From contig NZ_JAJUKH010000001.1 of the NCBI RefSeq assembly GCF_021538675.1, positions 1,245,532 to 1,309,531 of the forward strand: a DNA stretch of 64,000 nucleotides. Direction: 5' to 3'. The notes below the pieces were generated by a model that was not told the DNA's origin, made no database searches, and worked only from the letters and a program-made list of their open reading frames with translations. The first letter of the stretch is position 1; each line of letters opens with the position of its first letter. The translations under genes and the position numbers were made by a program. Positions 1 to 8,233 of the stretch are shown in pieces. Origin of the DNA: Paenarthrobacter sp. AR 02 (lineage in GTDB: Bacteria; Actinomycetota; Actinomycetes; Actinomycetales; Micrococcaceae).

Positions 1-1
1 C

Positions 2-748
2 CAGTTCGCCCAGGTCTGGGAGGCCGGCGACTTCGACGGCGATGCTGTCGCTGACATCCTCGCCCGGGGAACCGACGGCACACTGTGGCTTTACCCCGGC
101 AACGGCTCGGGCGGCTTTTTGCCGCGCGTGCAGGTGGGCTCCGGCTGGAACGTCTTCACTTCCGTGGTCAGTGCCGGAGATTTCGACGGCGATGGCCACC
201 CCGACCTTGTAGCCCGCACCGCCGATGGGGTGCTCTGGCTGTACCCGACGGATGGCAAGGGCCAGTTCCTGGCACGGCAGCAAATCGGCACGGGCTGGCA
301 AGGCTTCACCCAGCTGCTCGCCCCGGGTGACTTCGATGGCGACGGCAAGGCAGATCTTGTGGGACGGGCGGCCGATGGAAACCTTTGGCTCTACCCGGGC
401 AACGGTGTGGGCGGATTCCAGGCATGGCGCCAGATCGGCACGGGCTGGAACATCTTCAACGCCGTGCTCCAGGGCGGCGACTTCAACGGCGACGGCAACG
501 AGGACATCATGGCCAGGGGCACTGACGGTGCGCTCTGGCTCTACCCGGGCAACGGATCAGGCGGCTTCCTGCCGAGAACAGCGCTGGGATCGGGTTGGAA
601 CATGTTCAGTTCCTTCACCGCCCTCGGCAACGCATTTACCGGTACCGGCAATCCGTCCGTAGTGGGCGTCGCCGGTGATGGTGCGCTCTTCCTGTACACC
701 GGGACCGGGCGGGGCGCATTCCAGTCAGTGGTGCTCGATCCACGGTAA
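2..748 (+). CDS. FG-GAP/VCBS repeat protein, 3' part
   Basis: The open frame enters from the left edge and stops with TAA at 746-748, so only the C-terminal 248 residues are visible. It holds five tandem units of about 45-50 residues. Each has a calcium-binding-like GDFDGDG or GDFNGDG core followed by a DG-x-LWLYPG strand; the last unit is degenerate (GNAFTGTG). This is the FG-GAP/VCBS beta-propeller pattern of secreted or surface-bound actinobacterial proteins. The substrate and the N-terminal domains lie outside the window, so no specific role can be assigned. The SLH-domain gene follows 110 bp downstream on the same strand. Confidence 0.85.
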   Translation, partial: QFAQVWEAGDFDGDAVADILARGTDGTLWLYPGNGSGGFLPRVQVGSGWNVFTSVVSAGDFDGDGHPDLVARTADGVLWLYPTDGKGQFLARQQIGTGWQGFTQLLAPGDFDGDGKADLVGRAADGNLWLYPGNGVGGFQAWRQIGTGWNIFNAVLQGGDFNGDGNEDIMARGTDGALWLYPGNGSGGFLPRTALGSGWNMFSSFTALGNAFTGTGNPSVVGVAGDGALFLYTGTGRGAFQSVVLDPR

Positions 749-858
749 CTCGTTGCCGGAGCTGAGACCCGGGTTCCATTTCTGTCCGGGGCGAACGTTA
801 GCATTGCCATATTCGCTGCGGTAACGACGGCGATCCACTCTTGAATTTGGGGGAATCC

Positions 859-2748
859 GTGTCTCTTTTGAGGATCCGGCGTCGGCGCATAACCGCTTGG
901 GCCGTGGCGGCAGCTGTAGCCGCTTCGCTTCTGACGGCAGTGCTTCCGGCGCGGGCTGAAGGGCCGGCCCCATCAATGGCTCCCTCGGCCCAGGCAGACA
1001 CCCAGACCTCCATCGGTGGCACTGTCAAAGTCCGCAAAGGAGTGGATCTGGAGAAGGTCGAGGTCTGGGCCATGGGCCTCTACAGCAAGGCCCTCCCCGT
1101 CGCCTCGGCCTCCGTCGCGCCCGATGGTAACTACACCATTTCAGGTCTTCAGGCTGGCGAGTACCGGGTCTTCTTCTATTCGGGCGATTACAACGCTTGG
1201 TGGCCGGAAGAAATCTGGGGTGGCTCGGATTTCGATACGTCGGTTCCCGTCCTGGTCAATGAGGGGCAGCAGCGGACCGGGATCGACTTGGACATGAGCG
1301 GTGGTCGGATCCAGGGCCAGGTCGCCATGCCGTTTTACGTGGACTACCGAACCGTCCATGTCGAAGCGCTGGACCCATCGGGAGCAGTGGTCGCTTCTGA
1401 ATTCCCGGACGCAAGCGGTCTCTACGACCTTCGGGGTCTGCCCACAGGCGACTACCGGGTCCGCGTTTCCGGTGGCGTCCTGACGTCCTGGTATGGGGGC
1501 GGGGCCTCGTTTTCCGCGGCAACACCGATATCAATCTCCGGTGAGCAGGACGTCCAAAAAGCCGATGTGACTGGTGACGCCGGGGCCAGCATCAGCGGCT
1601 GGGTTAACCCGGCGTTGCCGTCCTCGAATGACGGATGGCACCGCGTCTCCGTGCGGGATCTTGCTGGAAAGGTCATACAGGACATTTCGGTGCGTAGCGG
1701 CTCCTACACACTCAGCGGACTCGAACCCGGCCAGTACAAACTCGCCTTGGATATGACTGATGGCTTGAACGGGTACGAAGCACGGGCTTCGTACCAGGGC
1801 CAGTACTACAACGGTGTGACAGAGGATCAGGGATTCCAGAACGCCCAGACGATCTCCTTGGCCGCCCACGAAGAAAAGACCCGCTTCGATTTCTCGGGGG
1901 AAGTTGGTGGCACCATCACCGGAGTCCTGCGGGACGTTGAGGGGCATGAGTTGCCTCTGGCCGTCGTCGAGGCCTATACGCGGGATGGCTCGTTCATCAG
2001 CCGAAAGGCCATCACTGACACCAAGGGAAACTTTTCCATCACCGGACTAACCACCGGGTCGTACCGTCTCCGCGGGAACACCACCAACGTCCGTCTGGCC
2101 GGTCCCACGTATTCCGGAAACGTCGCAGAGCAATCCGAAGCCAAGGAAATCGCCGTCACCAGCGGCGCCCAGACCGACGTCGGAACAGTCACCTATTGGT
2201 CCCCGAAGCGGTTCGCCGACGTGTTCGAAGGACAACAGTTCGACCATGAAATCAGCTGGACAGCGTCAACCGGCATCTCCACCGGTTGGCCTGATGCCAC
2301 GTTCCGGCCCTACCTCCCGGTAAACCGTGACGCCATGGCCGCTTTCCTCTATCGGCTCGCGGGACAACCCACTTTCACCCCACCGGCCGTGTCGCCGTTC
2401 GCGGACGTTCCAACTACCAGCCAGTTCTATAAGGAGATTGCTTGGCTGGCGTCCGCCAAGATCTCGGGTGGCTGGCCGGATAAAACGTTCCGGCCTTTGG
2501 AACCCGTGAACCGTGATGCGATGGCCGCTTTCCTGTACCGCTTCTCCAAGATTGCGGGCTACATTCCGCCTGCCACTTCGCCATTTGTCGATGTACCAGC
2601 CACCGGACAGTTCTACAAAGAAATCGCCTGGCTGGCATCCACGGAAATCAGCACAGGCTGGCCGGACAAGACTTTCCGCCCGGTGACACCTGTGAACCGT
2701 GATGCGATGGCGGCTTTCATGTACAGGTTCAACGTATTGGACAAGTAG
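859..2748 (+). CDS. Secreted protein with carboxypeptidase-like beta domains and three SLH domains
   Basis: Predicted cell-wall-attached surface protein of 629 residues. GTG 859 is preferred because GGGGGAA lies about 5 bases upstream; a TTG at 841 is also in frame. The N-terminus has several Arg residues, a hydrophobic stretch and an LPARA cleavage-like site, giving a Sec signal peptide. Residues of about 50-440 form repeated beta-sandwich units of the carboxypeptidase regulatory-like type, each ending in patterns like YTISGLQAGEYR, YDLRGLPTGDYR and YTLSGLEPGQYK. Three SLH repeats follow from about residues 450, 510 and 573, each with the core [IT]STGWPD-x-TFRP-x-x-PVNRDAMAAF (second copy ISGGWPD). 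SLH repeats usually anchor proteins to secondary cell-wall polymers. Confidence 0.85.
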   Translation: MSLLRIRRRRITAWAVAAAVAASLLTAVLPARAEGPAPSMAPSAQADTQTSIGGTVKVRKGVDLEKVEVWAMGLYSKALPVASASVAPDGNYTISGLQAGEYRVFFYSGDYNAWWPEEIWGGSDFDTSVPVLVNEGQQRTGIDLDMSGGRIQGQVAMPFYVDYRTVHVEALDPSGAVVASEFPDASGLYDLRGLPTGDYRVRVSGGVLTSWYGGGASFSAATPISISGEQDVQKADVTGDAGASISGWVNPALPSSNDGWHRVSVRDLAGKVIQDISVRSGSYTLSGLEPGQYKLALDMTDGLNGYEARASYQGQYYNGVTEDQGFQNAQTISLAAHEEKTRFDFSGEVGGTITGVLRDVEGHELPLAVVEAYTRDGSFISRKAITDTKGNFSITGLTTGSYRLRGNTTNVRLAGPTYSGNVAEQSEAKEIAVTSGAQTDVGTVTYWSPKRFADVFEGQQFDHEISWTASTGISTGWPDATFRPYLPVNRDAMAAFLYRLAGQPTFTPPAVSPFADVPTTSQFYKEIAWLASAKISGGWPDKTFRPLEPVNRDAMAAFLYRFSKIAGYIPPATSPFVDVPATGQFYKEIAWLASTEISTGWPDKTFRPVTPVNRDAMAAFMYRFNVLDK

Positions 2749-2811
2749 CATCATGCGGGCGTTCCTTCCCGCCTGCGTCCGGTCGGCCACGTCGAGTCGC
2801 CGCTGAGCAGC

Positions 2812-2849
2812 GAAATGCCCGGCATGTCGCGAAACATGCCGGGCATTTC
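2812..2849. terminator. Bidirectional terminator hairpin
   Basis: A perfect 16-bp stem (2812-2827 with 2834-2849) and a 6-base loop lie between two convergent genes, the SLH protein (+) and the transporter (-). The arm begins with GAAA and ends with TTTC, so short T or A runs flank the stem on both strands. Confidence 0.8.
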
Positions 2850-2885
2850 CTGTCTGCGAAGCGTCCGGAAAGGTACTTCCCCCGA

Positions 2886-4223
2886 CTACGCGGGCTGGGC
2901 TTCCTTGTGCAAGCCAAGCTGGGAGGTGGGGATCTTTGCCGATTCGCGGGCAGTCATCGCGGAGACTGCTGCGATGGCGCAAATCACGGCGGTGAAGATG
3001 GAGATCTGGACCCACCCGCCGGGCTTGGTCCCGCCGAGCGCAGTCACGATCGCCGGAGCGAACCCTGCCATGAGGAAGCCGAGCTGGGTGCCGATGGCCA
3101 GACCAGAGAAACGGACCTTCGTGCTGAACATTTCACCGTAGAAGGAAGGCCATACCGCGTTCGCTGCCGCGTAGCCGAAGGCGAAGAAGACCACGGAAAC
3201 CACGAACATGAGAGGAACGTTGCCGCCTTCGAGGGTCAGCAGGAAGACCGGGGTCATGACGGCGCTGGCGATGGCTCCGTAGATGAAGACTGGCTTCCGG
3301 CCGATCTTGTCCGCGAGCTTGCCGAACAATGGCTGGGTTCCGAGGGCTACGACGTTGGCCGCAACAACCAACCACAGCGTGATGGTGCTGTTGACGTGGG
3401 CCACATCCTGGGCGTACTTGATGGCGAGGGTTCCGAATACGGTGCTGACGGCGGCGATGAAGGCGCAGCAAACGACCCGGAGCACGTCGCGCCAGTGCAG
3501 GCGAAGGAGGTCGGCGACGGGGAGCTTGGAGATCTGGTTGTTCTTCTTGGCCTCGGCGAATGCCGGCGGCTCGTGAAGGGTGCGTCGGATGAAGAAGGCC
3601 ACGATGACCACCACGGCGCTGAGCCAGAAGGGGATGCGCCAGCCGATGCCGTACTTGATCTCGTCAGGCAATGCCACCACGGGAATGAAGACCAGGGCCG
3701 CCAGGATCTGGCCACCCTGCGTACCGGTCAGGGTCCACGAGGTGAAGAAGGATCGACGGTTATCGGGGGCGTGCTCAAGGGTCATCGATGATGCGCCGGC
3801 CTGCTCACCTGCGGCGGAAAGGCCCTGGCAAAGCCGGGCGAGGACCAGCAGCACCGGGGCCCACCAGCCAATGGTTTTGAAGTCCGGAAGGCAGCCGATG
3901 ACGAACGTTGCCGCACCCATGAGCACCAAGGTGAACATGAGGACTTTTTGGCGGCCGATCCTGTCGCCGAAGTGGCCCAGGATGATGGCGCCGATGGGGC
4001 GGGCGACGTAGGCGAAGCCAAAGGTCGCGAAGGACATGATCGCTGCGTTGGCATCGGCGTCCGGGAAGAAGACGTGCGGGAAAATCAGTGCTGCCGCCGA
4101 GCCGAAGATGAAGAAGTCGTAGTATTCGACGGCGCTGCCCAGGAAGCTGGCGAGGGCTGCTTTGCGGGGTGTTCCGGTGATGGTTTCAGTGCCTGGCGTC
4201 GCTGACGGCATTGTTTGGCTCAT
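2886..4223 (-). CDS. MHS-family MFS transporter, probable shikimate/aromatic acid importer
   Basis: Inner-membrane proton symporter of 445 residues with about 12 predicted membrane segments. The first segment has the SAVEYYDFFIFGSAAALIF pattern typical of the metabolite:H+ symporter (MHS) family that includes ShiA. A GDRIGRQKVL loop follows segment 2. It is transcribed away from an IclR regulator that leads into shikimate dehydrogenase and dehydroshikimate dehydratase genes, so shikimate is the likeliest substrate; quinate or protocatechuate is also possible. The 203-bp divergent region contains a 16-bp inverted repeat shared by both promoters. Membership of the MHS family is clear; the substrate is inferred from the neighbours. 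Confidence 0.8.
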   Translation of the reverse strand: MSQTMPSATPGTETITGTPRKAALASFLGSAVEYYDFFIFGSAAALIFPHVFFPDADANAAIMSFATFGFAYVARPIGAIILGHFGDRIGRQKVLMFTLVLMGAATFVIGCLPDFKTIGWWAPVLLVLARLCQGLSAAGEQAGASSMTLEHAPDNRRSFFTSWTLTGTQGGQILAALVFIPVVALPDEIKYGIGWRIPFWLSAVVVIVAFFIRRTLHEPPAFAEAKKNNQISKLPVADLLRLHWRDVLRVVCCAFIAAVSTVFGTLAIKYAQDVAHVNSTITLWLVVAANVVALGTQPLFGKLADKIGRKPVFIYGAIASAVMTPVFLLTLEGGNVPLMFVVSVVFFAFGYAAANAVWPSFYGEMFSTKVRFSGLAIGTQLGFLMAGFAPAIVTALGGTKPGGWVQISIFTAVICAIAAVSAMTARESAKIPTSQLGLHKEAQPA

Positions 4224-4312
4224 TGGGTGTTCCTTCTGTGACGACGATGTCGCGGATCTAGCGTCTGTGGGAGACCAGAGCGAGGTGCGGCCAGATCATC
4301 CCTCAAAGTAAC

Positions 4313-4413
4313 CACATGGTGAGAGCTACTTGTGCAATACAGCAATAGTGGCTGTGAGTGCGGTCACTTGTCAATAGTTGTCCCCACCATCTAGAAATAG
4401 CTCTCACCATGTG
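4313..4413. promoter_or_regulatory. Divergent promoter region with IclR-type operator candidates
   Basis: A perfect 16-bp inverted repeat (CACATGGTGAGAGCTA at 4313-4328 and its exact complement at 4398-4413) brackets about 69 bp between the transporter and the IclR gene. The right arm also overlaps a local palindrome, CTCTCAC-CAT-GTGAGAG, at 4401-4417, only 10 bp before the IclR start. The layout suits an autoregulated divergent promoter pair bound by the adjacent IclR protein. Binding is inferred. Confidence 0.6.
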
Positions 4414-4426
4414 AGAGCATCGAACC

Positions 4427-5197
4427 ATGAGTGTGAAAGACGACACAAAGACCGACATGGTCGGCAAGGCCCTGAGCCTGTTGGTATTGCTTGGCGAGGA
4501 ACCCCGCGGAGCCAGTGCGGCGGACCTGGCGAGGAGTGCGGGCCTCCCGTTCAGCACTACCTACCGCCTGCTGGGATCCCTGACCCGCGACGGTTTCGTC
4601 GATTACGAACCCGATGGGAGGCGGTATCACCTGGGCCTGCGGGTATTCCAATTGGGTCAGCGCGTTTCCAACCACCACGGCTTCGCGGCCACAGCGTTGC
4701 CGGTTCTCCAGCGGGTCACCGAGCGCACCCATGAGGCCACCATCCTGTCCGTCCGGGATGGAAACCATCACCTGACGGTGAACAAGGTGGACGGACCCAA
4801 GACGTTCCGCGTCACCAGCGACCCCGGCCATCTGGGTGCGCTGCACACAACCTCGGTGGGGAAGGCCATTGTGGCTTTCGAGGAGGAAATCGAACGCAAG
4901 CGACTCCTGGAGGAACTTCCGCTCGATCCCCTCACGGAGCACTCCATCACTGATCGCGACGTCTTCCGTGCTGAGATCGAGCAGGTGCGCCGCCAGGGTT
5001 ACGCGGTGATGGACGAGGAAAACGAGATCGGCATGCGCGCCGTCGCCGTTCCCGTCCTCAATTCCCAGGGCCACGCTTTCGCGTCACTGGCCACGGCTGT
5101 GCCGGTCTTCCGGCTCACCATGGAGGAACTCATCGCGCACGTCCCCACGTTGCAGGAGGCTGCGGCCGAACTCGCGGCGCGCCTGCCCCAGCGCTAG
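4427..5197 (+). CDS. IclR-family transcriptional regulator
   Basis: 256-residue IclR-family protein. An N-terminal winged helix (about residues 10-65, with the recognition-helix region GLPFSTTYRLLGSL) is followed by the IclR effector domain, with patterns such as HTTSVGKAIVAF and EEENEIGMRAVAVPV-like sequence. It diverges from the MHS transporter and lies 205 bp upstream of the shikimate/protocatechuate operon on the same strand, so it probably senses shikimate, quinate or a derivative and controls one or both. This is a second IclR gene in addition to the PcaR-like one at the far end of the operon. The start is ATG 4427; no strong ribosome binding site precedes it. Confidence 0.85.
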   Translation: MSVKDDTKTDMVGKALSLLVLLGEEPRGASAADLARSAGLPFSTTYRLLGSLTRDGFVDYEPDGRRYHLGLRVFQLGQRVSNHHGFAATALPVLQRVTERTHEATILSVRDGNHHLTVNKVDGPKTFRVTSDPGHLGALHTTSVGKAIVAFEEEIERKRLLEELPLDPLTEHSITDRDVFRAEIEQVRRQGYAVMDEENEIGMRAVAVPVLNSQGHAFASLATAVPVFRLTMEELIAHVPTLQEAAAELAARLPQR

Positions 5198-5263
5198 CCC
5201 CGTTGTGAGGCCTGCTTTGCGCGCTAAATCCCAGGAATACCACGCAGAGCGGGCCCAACAATG
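5198..5263 (+). repeat. Intergenic hairpin repeat, family 1, copy A
   Basis: About 66 bp directly after the IclR stop codon. It begins CCCGTTGTGAGGCCTGCTT and ends with an imperfect complement (GCAGAGCGGGCCC), with a loop like TAAATCCCAGG. Related copies follow pcaJ (14996-15161, duplicated) and sdaA (47637-47704). The loop is conserved as well as the stem, so this is a dispersed repeat and not just a chance hairpin. It may act as a terminator. Confidence 0.65.
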
Positions 5264-5280
5264 CGAGCCGCAATCAATGT

Positions 5281-5299
5281 TTGTTCGCGATAAGAACAA
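5281..5299. promoter_or_regulatory. Candidate PcaR/IclR operator upstream of the shikimate-pca operon
   Basis: Perfect 6-bp inverted repeat TTGTTC-N7-GAACAA about 100 bp upstream of the shikimate dehydrogenase start. The core GTTCGCGATAAGAAC resembles, from memory, the pseudomonad PcaR operator pattern GTTCGATAATCGCAC. Function is inferred from position and symmetry. Confidence 0.45.
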
Positions 5300-5402
5300 G
5301 CGTGCGGAATATGAACATCTGTAGTAACGTAAATAACACCCGGCATGCGGCGCCCAGAAAACGCCACCTGTCCGCGGTGCTGAAGTTAGAAGGAGCTTGA
5401 GG

Positions 5403-6320
5403 ATGAGCAACCGAGCCGAATCCGTTCTGGTGGGCCTGATAGGCGAAGGCGTCATGCCCTCGCTCACTCCGCCCATGCATGAACGCGAAGCCGATGTGCA
5501 GGGCCTTCGCTTGCTGTACCGCCCCGTCGACCTGCTTGAACTCGCATTGCCGGCCACCGCCGTCGGGGATCTCCTGACCGCAGCCCAGCGCATGGGCTTC
5601 AACGGCTTGAACATCACGCACCCCTGCAAGCAGCTGGTGATGAAGCACCTCGACGAAATTTCCGACGACGCCGCGCGCCTGGGTGCCGTCAATACGGTCC
5701 TGGTTCAGGATGGCCGGTTCATCGGACACAACACGGACTTCTCCGGCTTCGGCTCGGCGCTCGCCGACGGACTCCCGGATGCCAAACTCAACCGCGTCGT
5801 GCAATTGGGCGCCGGCGGCGCCGGGTCCGCCGTCGCCTACGCACTGCTTACGGCAGGCGTCAAGGAACTGGACCTGGTAGACATGGACGCTGAGCGGGCG
5901 GCTGAGCGCGCAGCGGAACTCGGCGAGCTCTTTCCGGAGGCGAGCGTCACGCCGCGCACGCCGGACGAACTCCCACAGCTCATGCCCAGCGCTGACGGCT
6001 TGGTTCACTGCACGCCCATTGGCATGGCCGCCCACCCGGGCCTGCCGTTGGACATCGAACTCCTGGAGCCGCGGCACTGGGTTGCGGACATCGTCTATCG
6101 CCCCATCGAAACGCAACTGGTCCGCGAAGCCCGGGCCAAGGGCTGCGCCGTCCTGGACGGCGGGCGCATGGCGGTCGGTCAGGCCGCGGACGCCTTCAAA
6201 CTCATCACCGGTCGCGAAGCGGACCGTGAGCGGATGCGGGCCCACTTCCTGGAGCTGATCGCCTTGGAAGACACTGCCGCCACCCTTAATGAGGGCACCC
6301 TGGCGAAGGCGACGCACTGA
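5403..6320 (+). CDS. aroE: Shikimate 5-dehydrogenase, catabolic type
   Basis: 305-residue NAD(P)-dependent shikimate (or quinate/shikimate) dehydrogenase. It interconverts shikimate and 3-dehydroshikimate. Visible features are the substrate-binding SLTPPMHE segment (residues about 20-27), the catalytic Lys76 in NITHPCK, Asp112 in HNTDFSGF, and the dinucleotide-binding loop GAGGAGSA (about 136-143). The SLTPPMHE and YRPVDL form is that of QsuD-like enzymes rather than the biosynthetic E. coli AroE. ATG 5403 is chosen over TTG 5397 because AGGAG ends 7 bases upstream. Its stop overlaps the next start (TGATG), so it is translationally coupled to the dehydroshikimate dehydratase, which supports a catabolic role. 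Confidence 0.88.
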   Translation: MSNRAESVLVGLIGEGVMPSLTPPMHEREADVQGLRLLYRPVDLLELALPATAVGDLLTAAQRMGFNGLNITHPCKQLVMKHLDEISDDAARLGAVNTVLVQDGRFIGHNTDFSGFGSALADGLPDAKLNRVVQLGAGGAGSAVAYALLTAGVKELDLVDMDAERAAERAAELGELFPEASVTPRTPDELPQLMPSADGLVHCTPIGMAAHPGLPLDIELLEPRHWVADIVYRPIETQLVREARAKGCAVLDGGRMAVGQAADAFKLITGREADRERMRAHFLELIALEDTAATLNEGTLAKATH

Positions 6321-8191
6321 TGCGCACCGGAATCGCCACCGTCTGCCTGTCCGGCACGCTGAAAGAGAAGATGCAGGCCTGCGCCATTGCGGGCTTTGAC
6401 GGCATCGAGATCTTCGAGCAGGACCTGGTCACCTCATCCCTCAGCCCGGAGGAAGTCCGGAAGATGGCCGCCGATCTCGGCTTGGGCCTTGACCTCTACC
6501 AGCCGTTCCGGGATTTCGACGGCGTCACTCCGGACCTATTGAAGGCCAACCTCAAGCGTGCAGAGGCAAAGTTCAACTTGATGGAACGCCTTGGCATGGA
6601 CACCATCCTGGTGTGCTCCAACGTGGCCACGGCAACCATTGACGACGACCAGCTGCGGGCTGAACAGCTGGCTGAGCTCGCGGCGCTGGCAGGGGACCAC
6701 GGCGTGAAGGTTGCCTACGAAGCCCTGGCCTGGGGAAAGTACGTCAACGACTACGAGCACGCATACCGCCTGGTGGACATGGTGGACCACCCTAACCTCG
6801 GCACCTGCCTGGACTCGTTCCACATCCTCTCCCGCGACTGGGACACCGCCCCGATCGAGGACATCAACGCGGAGAAGATCTTCTTCGTCCAGGTCGCCGA
6901 TGCCCCCAAGTTATCCATGGATGTCCTCTCCTGGAGCCGGCACTACCGGGTTTTCCCCGGGGAGGGACAGTTCGAGCTCGCCAAGTTCATGGGCCACGTG
7001 GTCCGCGCAGGCTACACGGGCCCGGTTTCCCTGGAAGTGTTCAACGACGTCTTCCGCCAGTCGGACACCGAGCGGACCGCAGTGGATGCCATGCGCTCGC
7101 TGATCTGGCTGGAGGAGCAGAGCGCCAAATGGCTCGCCAGCACCCCAGCAGCAGCGGCACCGGAAGACAAAGCCGCCACCCGCCGTCGTTATCCCATGGA
7201 ACTTGCCACGCTGCCCAAGGTGAACGAACCCGCCAGCTTCAACTTCGCCGAGGTCAAGGCTGACGACACCGCGCAGCTCGAGAAGCTCCTGGGCCAGCTC
7301 TGCTTCGAGTTCGAGGGCCGCCACCGCACCAAGGACGTCCAGCTCTGGACCATGGGCCAGGCCCGCGTGATCATCAACGAACAAGCACCGCACCACGCGG
7401 AACCGGCTATCGCCGCTTTGGGGTTCGACGTCGACTCTCCAGTGATTGCCTCCGCTCGCGCCCAGCAACTCAAGGCCCCTGTGGTGGCCCGCAAAGTCCA
7501 GGCCGACGAAGAGGTGTTCCAGGGCATCTCAGCGCCGGACTCCACGGAGATCTTCCTCTGCCAGGGCAGCCCGGACGGGACCGCCGCGTGGACGCACGAG
7601 TTCGGCGAAGGGCTGGAACACGCCGGCGCCGGCCAAACAGCGGTCATCGACCACGTGAACCTCGCCCAGCCGTGGCAGCACTTCGATGAAGCTGTCCTCT
7701 TCTACACCAGCGCACTGGCCCTGGAACCGCAGCCGTTCGCGGAAGTCCCAAGCCCCAGCGGCCTAGTCCGCTCGCAGGTCATGCAGACCAGCAACGGCGC
7801 GGTGCGGCTGGTGCTGAACCTCGCGCCGGCGCAGCAGGCCGAAAAAGCACGCAAAACGTACCAGGAACACATCGCCTTCGCCGTGGACGACCTCGTGGCA
7901 ACAGCCCGGTCCGCACGCGATCGGGGGCTGGAGTTCCTGCAGATTCCGGCCAATTACTACGAGGACCTGGATGCCCGGTTCGACCTTGAACCCGGATTCC
8001 TGGCCACCCTCAAGGAGCTGAATCTCCTGTACGACCGGGACGCCAGCGGCGAATTCCTCCACTTCTACACCGCCACCGTGGGCAGTGTGTTCTTCGAAAT
8101 GGTGGAGCGGCGCGGCAACTACGACGGCTACGGTGCGCCCAACGCCCCGGTGCGCCACGCCGTCCAATACGACTCGCTCCACCGGGCATAG
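6320..8191 (+). CDS. qsuB: QsuB-type 3-dehydroshikimate dehydratase fused to an HPPD-like domain
   Basis: 623-residue two-part enzyme that converts 3-dehydroshikimate to protocatechuate. Residues about 1-270 are a sugar-phosphate isomerase/AP-endonuclease-2 TIM barrel with metal-site motifs AYEALAWG, CLDSFHI and SLEVFND. Residues about 300-620 form a VOC/4-hydroxyphenylpyruvate dioxygenase-like half. That half keeps the His-His-Glu metal set: His445 in IDHVNL, His517 in EHIAFAV and Glu593 in FFEMVERRG. Known family members are C. glutamicum QsuB and pseudomonad QuiC1. It lies between shikimate dehydrogenase and pcaHG, so it provides the direct entry from shikimate into the beta-ketoadipate pathway. 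Confidence 0.9.
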   Translation: MRTGIATVCLSGTLKEKMQACAIAGFDGIEIFEQDLVTSSLSPEEVRKMAADLGLGLDLYQPFRDFDGVTPDLLKANLKRAEAKFNLMERLGMDTILVCSNVATATIDDDQLRAEQLAELAALAGDHGVKVAYEALAWGKYVNDYEHAYRLVDMVDHPNLGTCLDSFHILSRDWDTAPIEDINAEKIFFVQVADAPKLSMDVLSWSRHYRVFPGEGQFELAKFMGHVVRAGYTGPVSLEVFNDVFRQSDTERTAVDAMRSLIWLEEQSAKWLASTPAAAAPEDKAATRRRYPMELATLPKVNEPASFNFAEVKADDTAQLEKLLGQLCFEFEGRHRTKDVQLWTMGQARVIINEQAPHHAEPAIAALGFDVDSPVIASARAQQLKAPVVARKVQADEEVFQGISAPDSTEIFLCQGSPDGTAAWTHEFGEGLEHAGAGQTAVIDHVNLAQPWQHFDEAVLFYTSALALEPQPFAEVPSPSGLVRSQVMQTSNGAVRLVLNLAPAQQAEKARKTYQEHIAFAVDDLVATARSARDRGLEFLQIPANYYEDLDARFDLEPGFLATLKELNLLYDRDASGEFLHFYTATVGSVFFEMVERRGNYDGYGAPNAPVRHAVQYDSLHRA

Positions 8192-8233
8192 CCGCCCGGA
8201 CTAAACCGAAACCACAAATGAAAGGAGCCGGCT

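Noticed and set aside
2907..3791. 294-codon plus-strand frame opposite the MHS transporter
   Set aside because: The product is Gly/Asp/Glu/His-rich low complexity, whereas the minus-strand frame is a clear 12-helix transporter.
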